Shown: positions 6,502 to 13,399 of the stretch, piece by piece
How the letters are laid out: each line of letters opens with the position of its first letter
Position numbering within the stretch: the first letter of the stretch is position 1
Assembly (NCBI GenBank): GCA_002707085.1
Contig: PALY01000004.1
Coordinates: forward strand, 78,646-92,044
Direction: 5' to 3'
DNA length: 13,399 bases
DNA from: Deltaproteobacteria bacterium
GTDB taxonomy: Bacteria > Myxococcota_A > UBA796
The notes under the pieces: model-generated
The model's input: only the letters and a program-made list of their open reading frames with translations
The model's database searches: none
Told to the model about the DNA's origin: nothing
Translations under genes and position numbers: made by a program

Positions 6502-7968
6502 TCAGGCCTTGGCGACCGCCGCGGCCCATGCGGCTAGGTGTCCCTGCACATCATCATCGCTCATTTGAGGATCAAATGTGGAGTCCTCTGTCCAAGATTC
6601 TTGTACAGCTTTCGGTGAATCCCAAAAGCCTACACCCAGCCCAGCGAGGAACGCAGAGCCCAATGCGGTTGTCTCAAGGACAGTTGGACGAACACATGCG
6701 GTTCGCAAAATATCCGCCTGATACTGCATCAGCAGATTGTTTCTTGCGGCGCCACCATCGACTTTGAGTCCCGCCAAACGGATTGAAGAGTCCTGTTCCA
6801 TGGCCCCAAGAATGTCTGAAATCTGCAGAGCCATGCCTTCCAAAACCGCGCGTGCAATGTGAGCGCGGGTTGTTCCACCCGTAATCCCAGTAAACAAACC
6901 CCGAGCATCGGGACGCCAATGAGGAGCGCCAAGACCTGCAAGGGCGGGAACAAAAACCACGCCACCCGAATCAGGAACTGAACCAGCCAATGCCTCTATT
7001 TCTTCTGCAGAAGAAATCAGACCCAAACCATCTCTCAACCACTGCACGGCGGCACCGGCAATAAATGCGGAGCCTTCCAAAGCATAGGTGGTCTCTCCGT
7101 TGAGGCGCCAGCCCACCGTCGTCAACAAACCACGGTCCGATGCCACCGCCTTATTGCCGGTATTCATGAGAATGAACGCACCGGTTCCATACGTGCATTT
7201 GGCTGCCCCTTCCGTGAAGCAGGCTTGTCCAAACAAAGCCGCTTGCTGATCGCCTGCCATACCCGAAACTGGAATGCCGTCCGGCAAAAAGCCAAGCCCT
7301 TTGGTGTGTCCCAAGACTTCCGCGTTGTCGCAGATTCTTGGCAATGAGGCACGCGGTATGCCGAGCAATTCCAGCAATACAGGGTCCCAATCCATGTCAT
7401 AAATGTTGAATAAAAGGGTTCGAGATGCATTCGATGGGTCGGTCGCGTGCGCACCACACAATTTCCATGCGAGCCAAGTATCAATGGTGCCAAAATTCAA
7501 CTCACCCGCTTCCGCACGGGCGCGGGCCCCCTCCACATTGTCCAAAAGCCATTTTGCCTTTGTTCCTGAAAAGTATGGGTCCAACAGTAGCCCTGTACGC
7601 GCACGCACATCGGCCTCTTTACCCTCAGACTTCAACTCAGCGCATAAGTCTGCAGTTCGTCTGTCTTGCCAAACCAAAGCCCGGTGGATGGGTTCGCCGG
7701 ACACCCGGTCCCAGAACAAACATGTTTCTCGCTGGTTGGTGATCCCAATGGCCAAGATGTTCACATCTCCAGCCTGTTCCAGTGCGGCAGTGACTGCAGC
7801 CTCTACGCTGGTCCAAATCTCCGAAACATCATGTTCGACATGTCCAGGTTTGGGGTAATGGTTGGGGAATTCCACGTTGGCAGAAGCAACGACAGAAACG
7901 TTCTGATCGAGCAACAACGCTGTCGTGCCTGTGGTGCCCTGATCGATAGAAATCACGCAGTCAGTCAT
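6502..7968 (-). CDS. glpK: Glycerol kinase GlpK
   Basis: A 488-residue FGGY-family kinase that makes sn-glycerol 3-phosphate from glycerol and ATP, feeding glycerol into phospholipid synthesis and glycolysis. Motifs follow the family closely: DQGTTGTTAL (9-18), NQRET with R80 and E81 contacting glycerol, VWQDRRT with W100, DPYFSGTK with Y132, GTIDTWLAWKL (160-170), SNASRTLLFNI, and the catalytic GDQQAALFGQ with D240. The ATP-site YGTGAFILMNTG and GLGAPHW further on are present. An ideal GGAGG lies five bases before ATG 7968. The loop before the catalytic Asp reads GFLPDGIPVSG and lacks the GGTRI sequence that binds the inhibitor fructose 1,6-bisphosphate in E. coli GlpK, so control may differ. 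No glpF, glpD or glpR is adjacent; the next gene is the Lon-domain protein. Confidence 0.98.
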   Translation of the reverse strand: MTDCVISIDQGTTGTTALLLDQNVSVVASANVEFPNHYPKPGHVEHDVSEIWTSVEAAVTAALEQAGDVNILAIGITNQRETCLFWDRVSGEPIHRALVWQDRRTADLCAELKSEGKEADVRARTGLLLDPYFSGTKAKWLLDNVEGARARAEAGELNFGTIDTWLAWKLCGAHATDPSNASRTLLFNIYDMDWDPVLLELLGIPRASLPRICDNAEVLGHTKGLGFLPDGIPVSGMAGDQQAALFGQACFTEGAAKCTYGTGAFILMNTGNKAVASDRGLLTTVGWRLNGETTYALEGSAFIAGAAVQWLRDGLGLISSAEEIEALAGSVPDSGGVVFVPALAGLGAPHWRPDARGLFTGITGGTTRAHIARAVLEGMALQISDILGAMEQDSSIRLAGLKVDGGAARNNLLMQYQADILRTACVRPTVLETTALGSAFLAGLGVGFWDSPKAVQESWTEDSTFDPQMSDDDVQGHLAAWAAAVAKA

Positions 7969-8051
7969 AAAGTCCTCCGAGAAATCTGACGTATCACGGA
8001 AGGACTCACACTCGCGGGTGATTAAGCAGCGTGCTACCTTTCGATTCCATT

Positions 8052-8055
8052 GGAG
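8052..8055 (+). promoter_or_regulatory. Ribosome binding site deciding the start of the 8062 lipoprotein
   Basis: GGAG six bases before ATG 8062. It overlaps the in-frame TTG at 8050, which is therefore unlikely to be the start. Confidence 0.65.
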
Positions 8056-8061
8056 TATCGA

Positions 8062-8763
8062 ATGCGCTCAGTTCTTCTTTCCTTATCCGCTCTCGCCATC
8101 GGCGGTTGTGAACCCCCCGAATACAAGTATGCGGGCTACCGCACCTATGAGAGCTTTCCGCTCGATGGGACTCGGACATGGAAGTACAAACATGCCGCAC
8201 ACGACTACCTGCTGGAAGTCGATATGGAGGCCGAGCCTGAAGTTGTCGGCACCACACGGGTCCACACGCTTCGGTACAAGCAAGATGAACCCAGCCGTGT
8301 TTTGTACGCAATCAAATGGTCTTCAGACTCTACAGATGGGGTCCAAATCCATGGATACATCGTAGAAAATGAACCCGCTGAAGTCGCCGATGACGGTGAC
8401 GACACAGGCGAAGCATCCGGTGGAGACGATACCGGTGCCGCCGTCGATACAATCACGGATGGTTGGGTCAACTTCGATCCTCCGCTACAGCTGACCGAGT
8501 ACCAGATGGCACCCGGCGATGTCATGCTTAGCTCTGCGGGCGGTGACGACTACACGACCACTTTTGAGAAAACTGAAAACTGTCCAAACGATTGGCGTGA
8601 CGATTGGACTTGTCTACGAATCGTCGTCGAAAGCTCAGCTTCCGATCCGGCACCGTTTGTGGGTACTTGGCACTGGGCAACAGAGTACGGAACCTCTTTG
8701 TTTGAGCCCGCTGGTGACGTTGCACCATGGACTTTGGTCGAAGCGACGTGGTTCGCCAGCTGA
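8062..8763 (+). CDS. Lipoprotein of unknown function with Asp-Asp-Thr-Gly linker
   Basis: A 233-residue lipoprotein. The signal peptide MRSVLLSLSALAIGGC gives lipidated Cys16. The mature part starts with a Tyr-rich stretch and SFPLDGTRTWKYK (31-43), a pattern common to many bacterial lipoproteins whose N-terminal beta-domain begins Phe-Pro-Leu-x-x-Gly-x-x-Trp. An acidic low-complexity insert with DDTGE and DDTGA (about 109-126) interrupts the protein. The C-terminal half is beta-rich, with WVNFDPPLQL, a Cys174-Cys184 pair that could form a disulfide, and GTWHWATEYG. I do not recognise a named family and assign no function. It is divergent from glpK (93 bases apart). Its 3' end overlaps the next small lipoprotein gene, so the two are likely one transcriptional unit. 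Confidence 0.78.
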   Translation: MRSVLLSLSALAIGGCEPPEYKYAGYRTYESFPLDGTRTWKYKHAAHDYLLEVDMEAEPEVVGTTRVHTLRYKQDEPSRVLYAIKWSSDSTDGVQIHGYIVENEPAEVADDGDDTGEASGGDDTGAAVDTITDGWVNFDPPLQLTEYQMAPGDVMLSSAGGDDYTTTFEKTENCPNDWRDDWTCLRIVVESSASDPAPFVGTWHWATEYGTSLFEPAGDVAPWTLVEATWFAS

Positions 8764-9149
8764 TTTTATTGATGGCGATGAGTTGTGCCGAACCTTCATG
8801 GCGGCATGCAGACCTTCAGCTCGACATCACCCATGCAAACGTTCAAGATACCGATCGAGTTCGTATTTGCATCGATGGTGTACGCATCGAAGAAACCACT
8901 GTGGGACACGGCAAGCTCGCGTTCTCACAGCTTCCTGAACAAGGGCCAATCTCTATCGCAGTCGATCATATTGTTGATGAAGAGAGTGTTGGCGCCATTG
9001 AACCTGTCACACTCGATGAAGATACGCCTTGGGCGGAAGTGCCTTGGGTATCCTGCGAAGGGACATGTACTCCATGCACACAGCAGACATCAACCCCTGA
9101 AAAAGTGGGAGAAAGCCAGCGATTTTTGGCCATCCATTTCGTTGAATAG
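8748..9149 (+). CDS. Small putative lipoprotein overlapping the preceding gene
   Basis: A protein of 133 residues if started at GTG 8748, or 140 if at ATG 8727. I favour GTG 8748 because it opens directly with Arg and a hydrophobic stretch (VVRQLILLMAMSC), giving a plausible but imperfect lipoprotein signal with Cys13. Neither start has a clear ribosome site, so translation may depend on coupling: 8748 overlaps the upstream stop by 16 bases. The mature part is mostly beta-prone (LQLDITHANVQDTDRVRICIDG), then an acidic segment, then a Cys-rich patch with CEGTCTPC, which could hold disulfides or bind a metal. No family is recognised. Shared start overlap suggests a role linked to the upstream lipoprotein. 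The 75-base gap after it holds the parS-like site. Confidence 0.6.
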   Translation: MVRQLILLMAMSCAEPSWRHADLQLDITHANVQDTDRVRICIDGVRIEETTVGHGKLAFSQLPEQGPISIAVDHIVDEESVGAIEPVTLDEDTPWAEVPWVSCEGTCTPCTQQTSTPEKVGESQRFLAIHFVE

Positions 9150-9157
9150 CAACGCTT

Positions 9158-9173
9158 TGTTCCACGTGGAACG
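9158..9173. other. Chromosomal parS site (ParB-binding centromere sequence)
   Basis: TGTTCCACGTGGAACG matches the conserved bacterial parS palindrome TGTTYCACGTGRAACA at 15 of 16 positions; only the last A is G. The inner 14 bases, GTTCCACGTGGAAC, are a perfect palindrome. It lies between genes, eight bases after a stop and 45 bases before the next start, where parS sites are tolerated. ParB dimers bind such sites, load as CTP clamps and organise the origin region for segregation with ParA and SMC. Neither parA nor parB is in the window. A CACGTG-binding transcription factor is the alternative, but the extended match favours parS. Confidence 0.8.
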
Positions 9174-9218
9174 GTGCGACTGCCACGCCAATGATATGTG
9201 TAAGATTCACCGAGGAAT

Positions 9219-11342
9219 ATGGTCATGGGGACCTCCGAAATATTGGACTCAGCCCGCGTAGGATTTGCTGGACTGGACGTATCTCCAGTTATCCAGGAAT
9301 CTGCGCTTTCCAATCTTCAAGCATGGCTCACAGATTCACGCTTCGACGCCTACCGTTCACAGATACTGGCCCAAATAGAAGAAGGCCTGTGGGGCACTTT
9401 GGTCGACAGCTTCTATCGAACCCTTCCCTTTGGAACAGGTGGTCGCCGAGGAACCGTCGGCATCGGACCCAATCGGTTCAACCCTTGGACATTGGCCACA
9501 TCAATTCAGGGACATGCTGCATGGCTTCGCGCCCAACTCGGTGATCAACAACTGTCGGTTGTGATTGGCTACGACGTCCGGCGATTCGACGATTTGGGTG
9601 GCAACCTAGTCCCTGATGCCACCACTCCCGTACGTGGAATTACCAGCAGACATTTTGCCGAAATTGCGACTGAAGTGTACGCCGCCCATGACATCACCGT
9701 GTACCTTCCTCCAGTAGGCGAAATCCTCAGCACTCCTGAATTGTCCTTTGCGGTACGAGCTCTGAGCGCCGACGCAGGCTTGGTCATCTCGGCCAGCCAC
9801 AATCCTCCAGATGACAATGGTAGCAAGTTCTATCATGGCCACGGTGGGCAAATGGTCCCACCATTCGATGGCGAGGTCGCCGACTTTATTGCAGCCGTCG
9901 AAACGACCGAACGGATGTCTATGGACAGGGCGCAAGCCAACGGACTGGTGCGTGAAATCCCAGCGGAAGTACACAAAGAGTACATCGCGGCCAACCTTGC
10001 CGTTAGCCGACACCCCCAAGCCAGAAGTACCCACATTGTCTTTACGCCACTGCATGGGACCGCTGACACCACGGTCGCAGATGTTCTCAATGCCGCAGGG
10101 TTCCCTCTCACCATCGAACCAAGCCAAGCCGGCTACGATGGTTCTTTTCCAAATGTCCCATTTCGAGTCCCCAACCCCGAACGACCCGAAACACTAGCGC
10201 GCGCCATTGCGACGGCAAATGAAGTTGGAGCCTCTATGGTAATGGGCTGCGATCCGGACGCAGACAGGTTGGGGGTCGCAGTAAAGGGAACAGAAGGATG
10301 GAAAACACTAAATGGCAATGAAATCGCAGCATTGGTCTGTCATGCCGCACTCCAGTCTCATTCAAACCATCAACCATTGATCATCAAAACAGAAGTCACC
10401 AGCAGTCTGGTAAGCCGCATCGCCGAAAGTCATGGCGCAACCGTAATCGACCATTTGCTGGTGGGTTTCAAGTACATCGGAGAAGCACTCTTCATGCTTG
10501 AACGAAAGGGGAAGTTCCTGCACGTTGAAGGTGATCCTGAGTGCTTAGCAGCCGGTGTAGAGGAAAGTCATGGTGTGCTGGTCACCCCTGAGATTCGAGA
10601 CAAAGACGCTGCCGGAGGCGCCCTATTATTGGCGGAACTGGCCAGCGTTGAACAACTTCAAGACCGGACATTAATCGATACCCTCAATGATCTCATGAAC
10701 ACCCATGGTGCTGTATACAACCTCTTGTTGAGTACGGTCATGAAAGGGGTTCAAGGGCGAGCCCGTATCGAAGCAGTCCAGCAGTCTTTCCGATCAAACC
10801 CACCCACCAACATTGCTGGGGTGCCGGTCACTTCATTCACCGATCACCAACAACTAGACGGTGTATTTGGCCCCTTTCGTTCCGATACAGATAAGGCCAG
10901 CCGCGACGTTTTGGTGTGGCACTTGGAAGATGGATCTCGGGTCATCCTACGGCCCAGTGGAACCGAACCCAAATCCAAAGTCTATGTCGAGGTATCGGGA
11001 ACCCCTGGCGCGCCTGTGCAAGGGGAGCAAAACCGGCTCCAAAGACTGGCTCAACACATCGGACGCTCGTTCATTCAAGAAATGCTGCGACGTGTAGACA
11101 TTCATCTCCCCGACTGGGCGCTGGAAATTTCAGATTTGGTCAGCATTGAAGATAAAGAAGCCTGGGCAAATCGCGTAATTCCAAGCTTACAAGCGCGTCT
11201 TCAAGACGATCCAGAAACAGCCAAGCAGTGGTTCATCACGCAAATCAAGACAGAACACCGTGCGATGCTTCGCCCCGGTATCGAAGCCATGGCCCGAATA
11301 GAGGGTGTGGACTGTAGCGAACTACTCTCCTGTTTCGACTAG
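9219..11342 (+). CDS. Phosphohexomutase (phosphoglucomutase/phosphomannomutase family) with C-terminal extension
   Basis: A 707-residue alpha-D-phosphohexomutase, which moves phosphate between C1 and C6 of hexose phosphates via a phosphoserine, supplying sugar-1-phosphates for glycan or glycogen synthesis. All four active-site loops are visible: catalytic S193 in ISASHNP, the metal loop D345-P-D-A-D-R350, the sugar-specificity loop GVEESHG (446-452) and the phosphate-binding RPSGTEPKSKVY (578-589). FGTGGRRG (71-78) is the family's N-terminal motif. Typical members have about 450-600 residues. Here about 45 extra residues precede the core, and about 100 follow the phosphate-binding domain. GAGG lies three bases before ATG 9219 and nine before ATG 9225, so 9225 is an alternative start. 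The preceding gap carries the parS-like site. The 3' end overlaps the convergent DUF1460 gene by 21 bases. Glucose versus mannose preference is not determined; the EESHG loop differs slightly from the EESYG of PgcA-like enzymes. Confidence 0.94.
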   Translation: MVMGTSEILDSARVGFAGLDVSPVIQESALSNLQAWLTDSRFDAYRSQILAQIEEGLWGTLVDSFYRTLPFGTGGRRGTVGIGPNRFNPWTLATSIQGHAAWLRAQLGDQQLSVVIGYDVRRFDDLGGNLVPDATTPVRGITSRHFAEIATEVYAAHDITVYLPPVGEILSTPELSFAVRALSADAGLVISASHNPPDDNGSKFYHGHGGQMVPPFDGEVADFIAAVETTERMSMDRAQANGLVREIPAEVHKEYIAANLAVSRHPQARSTHIVFTPLHGTADTTVADVLNAAGFPLTIEPSQAGYDGSFPNVPFRVPNPERPETLARAIATANEVGASMVMGCDPDADRLGVAVKGTEGWKTLNGNEIAALVCHAALQSHSNHQPLIIKTEVTSSLVSRIAESHGATVIDHLLVGFKYIGEALFMLERKGKFLHVEGDPECLAAGVEESHGVLVTPEIRDKDAAGGALLLAELASVEQLQDRTLIDTLNDLMNTHGAVYNLLLSTVMKGVQGRARIEAVQQSFRSNPPTNIAGVPVTSFTDHQQLDGVFGPFRSDTDKASRDVLVWHLEDGSRVILRPSGTEPKSKVYVEVSGTPGAPVQGEQNRLQRLAQHIGRSFIQEMLRRVDIHLPDWALEISDLVSIEDKEAWANRVIPSLQARLQDDPETAKQWFITQIKTEHRAMLRPGIEAMARIEGVDCSELLSCFD

Positions 11343-12206
11343 CACTCGCCGTGGGCCTTGCTCCAAAGGCATCAAGACCGTGATGCCCTCAATGGCATAT
11401 TTGTACCAGCGAACGTGGTTCAAATACCACACCAATGAATGGTCCTTGACCTGGCCTCCCGACATCATGGTCGCATGACGCATGGTGGGCCGAACATCCG
11501 AAGGAACCATAAAGCCCACATGTTTTACGATAATCGGACGCCAGGAGTCAGAACGCCGTAGGGTCAAAATAATGGCACCAGGAGGGATCTTATCCACCGC
11601 TTGTAAAGCCGCATCCAGCGACAATACATTGATTCCATACGTTCCTGTCGGAAGATCATCGATGGGAATATCAAAAGACCGGGTACCCCTCCAGTTGGCC
11701 CAAGTGCTTTTGGTCACCGTTTTCTCGACGCGGTGTGTTTCACCCAGCGTATGCGTGATGTCCTCAAAAAAACCCGCAGCAATGTTGGCTGGAATCCACT
11801 CTGCCAACATAAAATGATGACGGTTTTGGTAGGCCGGTACCCCATCCTGGTACCGAATCGCATTCCGCCACATGGGAGCGCTGACCGGATCGCCCGCGTA
11901 CGCAAGAGCAAGAACCTCTTCGATCACAGTCAAACAATCAAACACATCGTATCGCGCCGGAGGATCGGTATCCGGACCCACCCCCTCCCCATTACCGTTC
12001 ACCACATATGGCACGCCCAAAAAAGCATCGCTGATGGCTTTCATTCGCACAGCCAAGGGTTTGTTGGCCACAGCGCGAGCAATATCTGCCACATCATCAG
12101 GAATCACACCAATGTCCAGATCAACCATCGGTGCTTTTTCTTGATCAACCTTGATGGATGACTCTTGCGCCCAAGACACACCCAGGATCAACCAAACCCA
12201 AACCAT
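11322..12206 (-). CDS. Secreted DUF1460 (N-acetylmuramoyl-L-alanine amidase-like) protein
   Basis: A 294-residue exported protein. A short signal peptide (MVWVWLILGVSWA) is followed by a DUF1460-type papain-like domain related to NlpC/P60 enzymes. FLGVPYVVNGNGEG (about 62-75) leads into VFDCLTVIEEVLALA with the predicted catalytic Cys91. NRHHFMLAEWIPANI (about 128-142) matches the family's Arg-His-x-Phe-x-x-x-Trp segment. Later His residues, H229 in KHVGF and H244 in RHATMMSGG, complete a Cys-His type active site. Family members act on peptidoglycan-derived peptides or cell-wall amides; the exact substrate here is unknown. ATG 12206 overlaps the upstream gene's stop in a TGATG arrangement, so translation is probably coupled; an in-frame GTG at 12209 would add one residue. 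The 3' end overlaps the phosphohexomutase stop in the opposite direction. Confidence 0.85.
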   Translation of the reverse strand: MVWVWLILGVSWAQESSIKVDQEKAPMVDLDIGVIPDDVADIARAVANKPLAVRMKAISDAFLGVPYVVNGNGEGVGPDTDPPARYDVFDCLTVIEEVLALAYAGDPVSAPMWRNAIRYQDGVPAYQNRHHFMLAEWIPANIAAGFFEDITHTLGETHRVEKTVTKSTWANWRGTRSFDIPIDDLPTGTYGINVLSLDAALQAVDKIPPGAIILTLRRSDSWRPIIVKHVGFMVPSDVRPTMRHATMMSGGQVKDHSLVWYLNHVRWYKYAIEGITVLMPLEQGPRRVLVETGE

Positions 12207-13399
12207 CACAAACCCAGTCGTTGTCGGTATCCCACGACACGCTGCAGCATTTGATCAAGCCGATTTTCATCGAGGCCTTCAATGCTGCGCCCCAAGGATC
12301 GTTCGATCAGATCAGCAAGCCCTTTATTGACCAGGTTGCGTCGCTCTCCTTCAGGTCTTCGTTCGACATTTCTCAAAATGTCCGATGCACCCATCCTTCC
12401 AGCAGCATCCACCAGAATTTTCCGAAACAGAGGTGCATAGTCCAGGGGCGCAGCATCAATAATCAACTGCGCCACCCGCTGGCCCTGACCAGTTCCATGC
12501 TGATCATCCCAAACCTCAACCATCGCCGTCAGGACCTCATTGCAAACGCCCACTTTTCTCGCAATGTCTTGGCTAGACAACAAAGGGCTTCCGAAACGGA
12601 GACCTGGCTTTTTCCGAGGCGGAGCGCTGAGATCGACTCGATCTTTCTGTATCGGAGTTCCTGAAAACTCTCCCTGCCCCAATCCTCTTTGCTTGGTTTC
12701 ATGATCTGCAAATGCCGCTAAGTCACCAACGCCTGTGATCGGTGCCACTTTCAACCCTTGTGCGTCTCGATCTCGCTGAACGTCCCGTCTTCTTGCTTGT
12801 TCCGCAGCCGCCTGCTTGACGGCATGACTGATCGAGCCAGGAGCAGGACCCAAGCCAGAATCAACTTCGGCCGCTATCAGACTGCCGTTGTCGACCATTT
12901 GTGCAACCAAAACCAACGTTTGTGCAGGAAAGAACGGGCTGGTCATCACAAGCCGATCGAGTCGAAGCCCAGAAGTACATAAAGCCTGTATATGTCTTTG
13001 TTGTGGTGTCGATGGCGTATGGCTCCCCCACGTCATGACCCGTTCACGCACCCGTTCAAGCCATGGAGCAATTTGCTGATGAACCACCTCCAATTCTCTC
13101 AACAATCCCGCCGAATCGTGACCGATCTGTAGATAGGGCATCATGATGGTGTTCATGGCTTGGAAGTCGAATCGACCCGCATCAAACAAGTGAAACACAA
13201 GGTTGTCTCTGAACCGACCGCTCATCAAACGGCCAATCAGCGCTTCGTCAGCAACCGTTCGTAAATCATCAATGGATAAAAGCGAAGCTTCCGTTTTCGC
13301 CTTCACCTTGTTGACTGCAGCAACATCAACTCGACCGCGAGCCAACATCCTATCCATGATCGTGTTCGCATCCGTGCTGCAAGAGGTCGCTATCAGTTC
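12206..13399 (-). CDS. Unknown multi-helical cytoplasmic protein, 5' end outside window
   Basis: I do not recognise a named family. The first Met in the window is at 13357, but it has no ribosome site. The frame stays open with sensible codons to the window edge (it reads ELIATSCSTDANTI before that Met), so the gene is probably 5' truncated. There is no signal peptide or membrane segment in the visible part. Four regions can be seen, counted from Met 13357. An N-terminal helical region has LIGRLMSGRFRDNLVFHLFDAGRFDF (40-65), loosely like the beta/helix regions of DUF4388/PATAN-type myxobacterial regulators. A helix-rich segment ends TSPFFPAQTLVLVAQMVDNG, like a winged-helix. A charged, probably disordered linker spans about 175-255. 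A conserved-looking C-terminal helical domain carries DILRNVERRPEGERRNLVNK and LADLIERSL. It is coupled by overlapping stop and start to the DUF1460 gene. A regulatory role is only a guess. Confidence 0.72.
   Translation of the reverse strand, partial: ELIATSCSTDANTIMDRMLARGRVDVAAVNKVKAKTEASLLSIDDLRTVADEALIGRLMSGRFRDNLVFHLFDAGRFDFQAMNTIMMPYLQIGHDSAGLLRELEVVHQQIAPWLERVRERVMTWGSHTPSTPQQRHIQALCTSGLRLDRLVMTSPFFPAQTLVLVAQMVDNGSLIAAEVDSGLGPAPGSISHAVKQAAAEQARRRDVQRDRDAQGLKVAPITGVGDLAAFADHETKQRGLGQGEFSGTPIQKDRVDLSAPPRKKPGLRFGSPLLSSQDIARKVGVCNEVLTAMVEVWDDQHGTGQGQRVAQLIIDAAPLDYAPLFRKILVDAAGRMGASDILRNVERRPEGERRNLVNKGLADLIERSLGRSIEGLDENRLDQMLQRVVGYRQRLGL

Noticed and set aside
7870..7885. Second parS-like site (ATTCCACGTTGGCAG)
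   Set aside because: It shares only TTCCACGT with parS, is not palindromic and lies inside glpK codons.
8006..8021. Imperfect palindrome around CACTCGCGGGTG between glpK and the 8062 lipoprotein
   Set aside because: The arms are only a few bases with a G-T mismatch. It could be an operator but the sequence alone does not support it.
9606..10127. 173-residue antisense frame within the phosphohexomutase
   Set aside because: It lies wholly opposite the conserved catalytic loops and has no recognisable domain or ribosome site.
12158..12664. 168-residue + strand frame opposite the coupled right-end genes
   Set aside because: It spans the junction of two - strand genes and shows no family features; it is a shadow frame.
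1..13399. Defence system, prophage or mobile element
   Set aside because: No transposase, integrase, nuclease, toxin-antitoxin or phage protein is recognisable; nearly every gene is housekeeping or envelope-related.

Overview
This is a chromosomal window of moderate GC content, densely coded on both strands. It most resembles a Myxococcota-type bacterium (the former Deltaproteobacteria). The hints are several lipoproteins with acidic Asp-Ala or Asp-Asp-Thr-Gly low-complexity linkers, a sulfatase-like lipoprotein ending in LKALGYI, and a multi-helical unknown protein of a myxobacterial flavour. This placement is an inference from gene style; no rRNA or other marker is present.

Layout. The window opens inside mfd (transcription-repair coupling factor, C-terminal part, + strand). 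Its stop overlaps the stop of a convergent lipoprotein of the sulfatase/alkaline phosphatase superfamily. Divergent from that is a secreted acidic lipoprotein with two Asp-Ala repeat tracts, followed by a strong hairpin that probably terminates transcription from both sides. Next come a CreD-like inner membrane protein (-), a divergent deoxynucleoside kinase (+), and a convergent pair of - strand genes, glycerol kinase (glpK) and a Lon-substrate-binding-domain protein. Two small overlapping lipoprotein genes (+) follow, then a 75-base gap carrying a near-perfect chromosomal parS palindrome, then a large phosphohexomutase (+). The right end holds a translationally coupled - strand pair: an unknown protein whose 5' end lies outside the window, and a secreted DUF1460-type amidase-like protein.

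How the genes relate. Most are housekeeping or cell-envelope genes, not one pathway: DNA repair (mfd), nucleotide salvage (deoxynucleoside kinase), glycerol use (glpK), sugar-phosphate interconversion (phosphohexomutase) and envelope functions (CreD-like, DUF1460, sulfatase-like protein, three lipoproteins). Only two same-strand pairs look co-transcribed on each strand: glpK with the Lon-domain gene, the two small lipoproteins, and the coupled right-end pair. Three convergent pairs meet with overlapping or almost touching stops.

No stretch longer than about 150 bases is free of genes. I see no tRNA, rRNA, CRISPR array, insertion sequence, phage gene or recognisable defence cassette. The most notable non-coding signal is the parS-like site at 9158-9173, which suggests that this region lies in the origin-proximal, ParB-bound domain of the chromosome.
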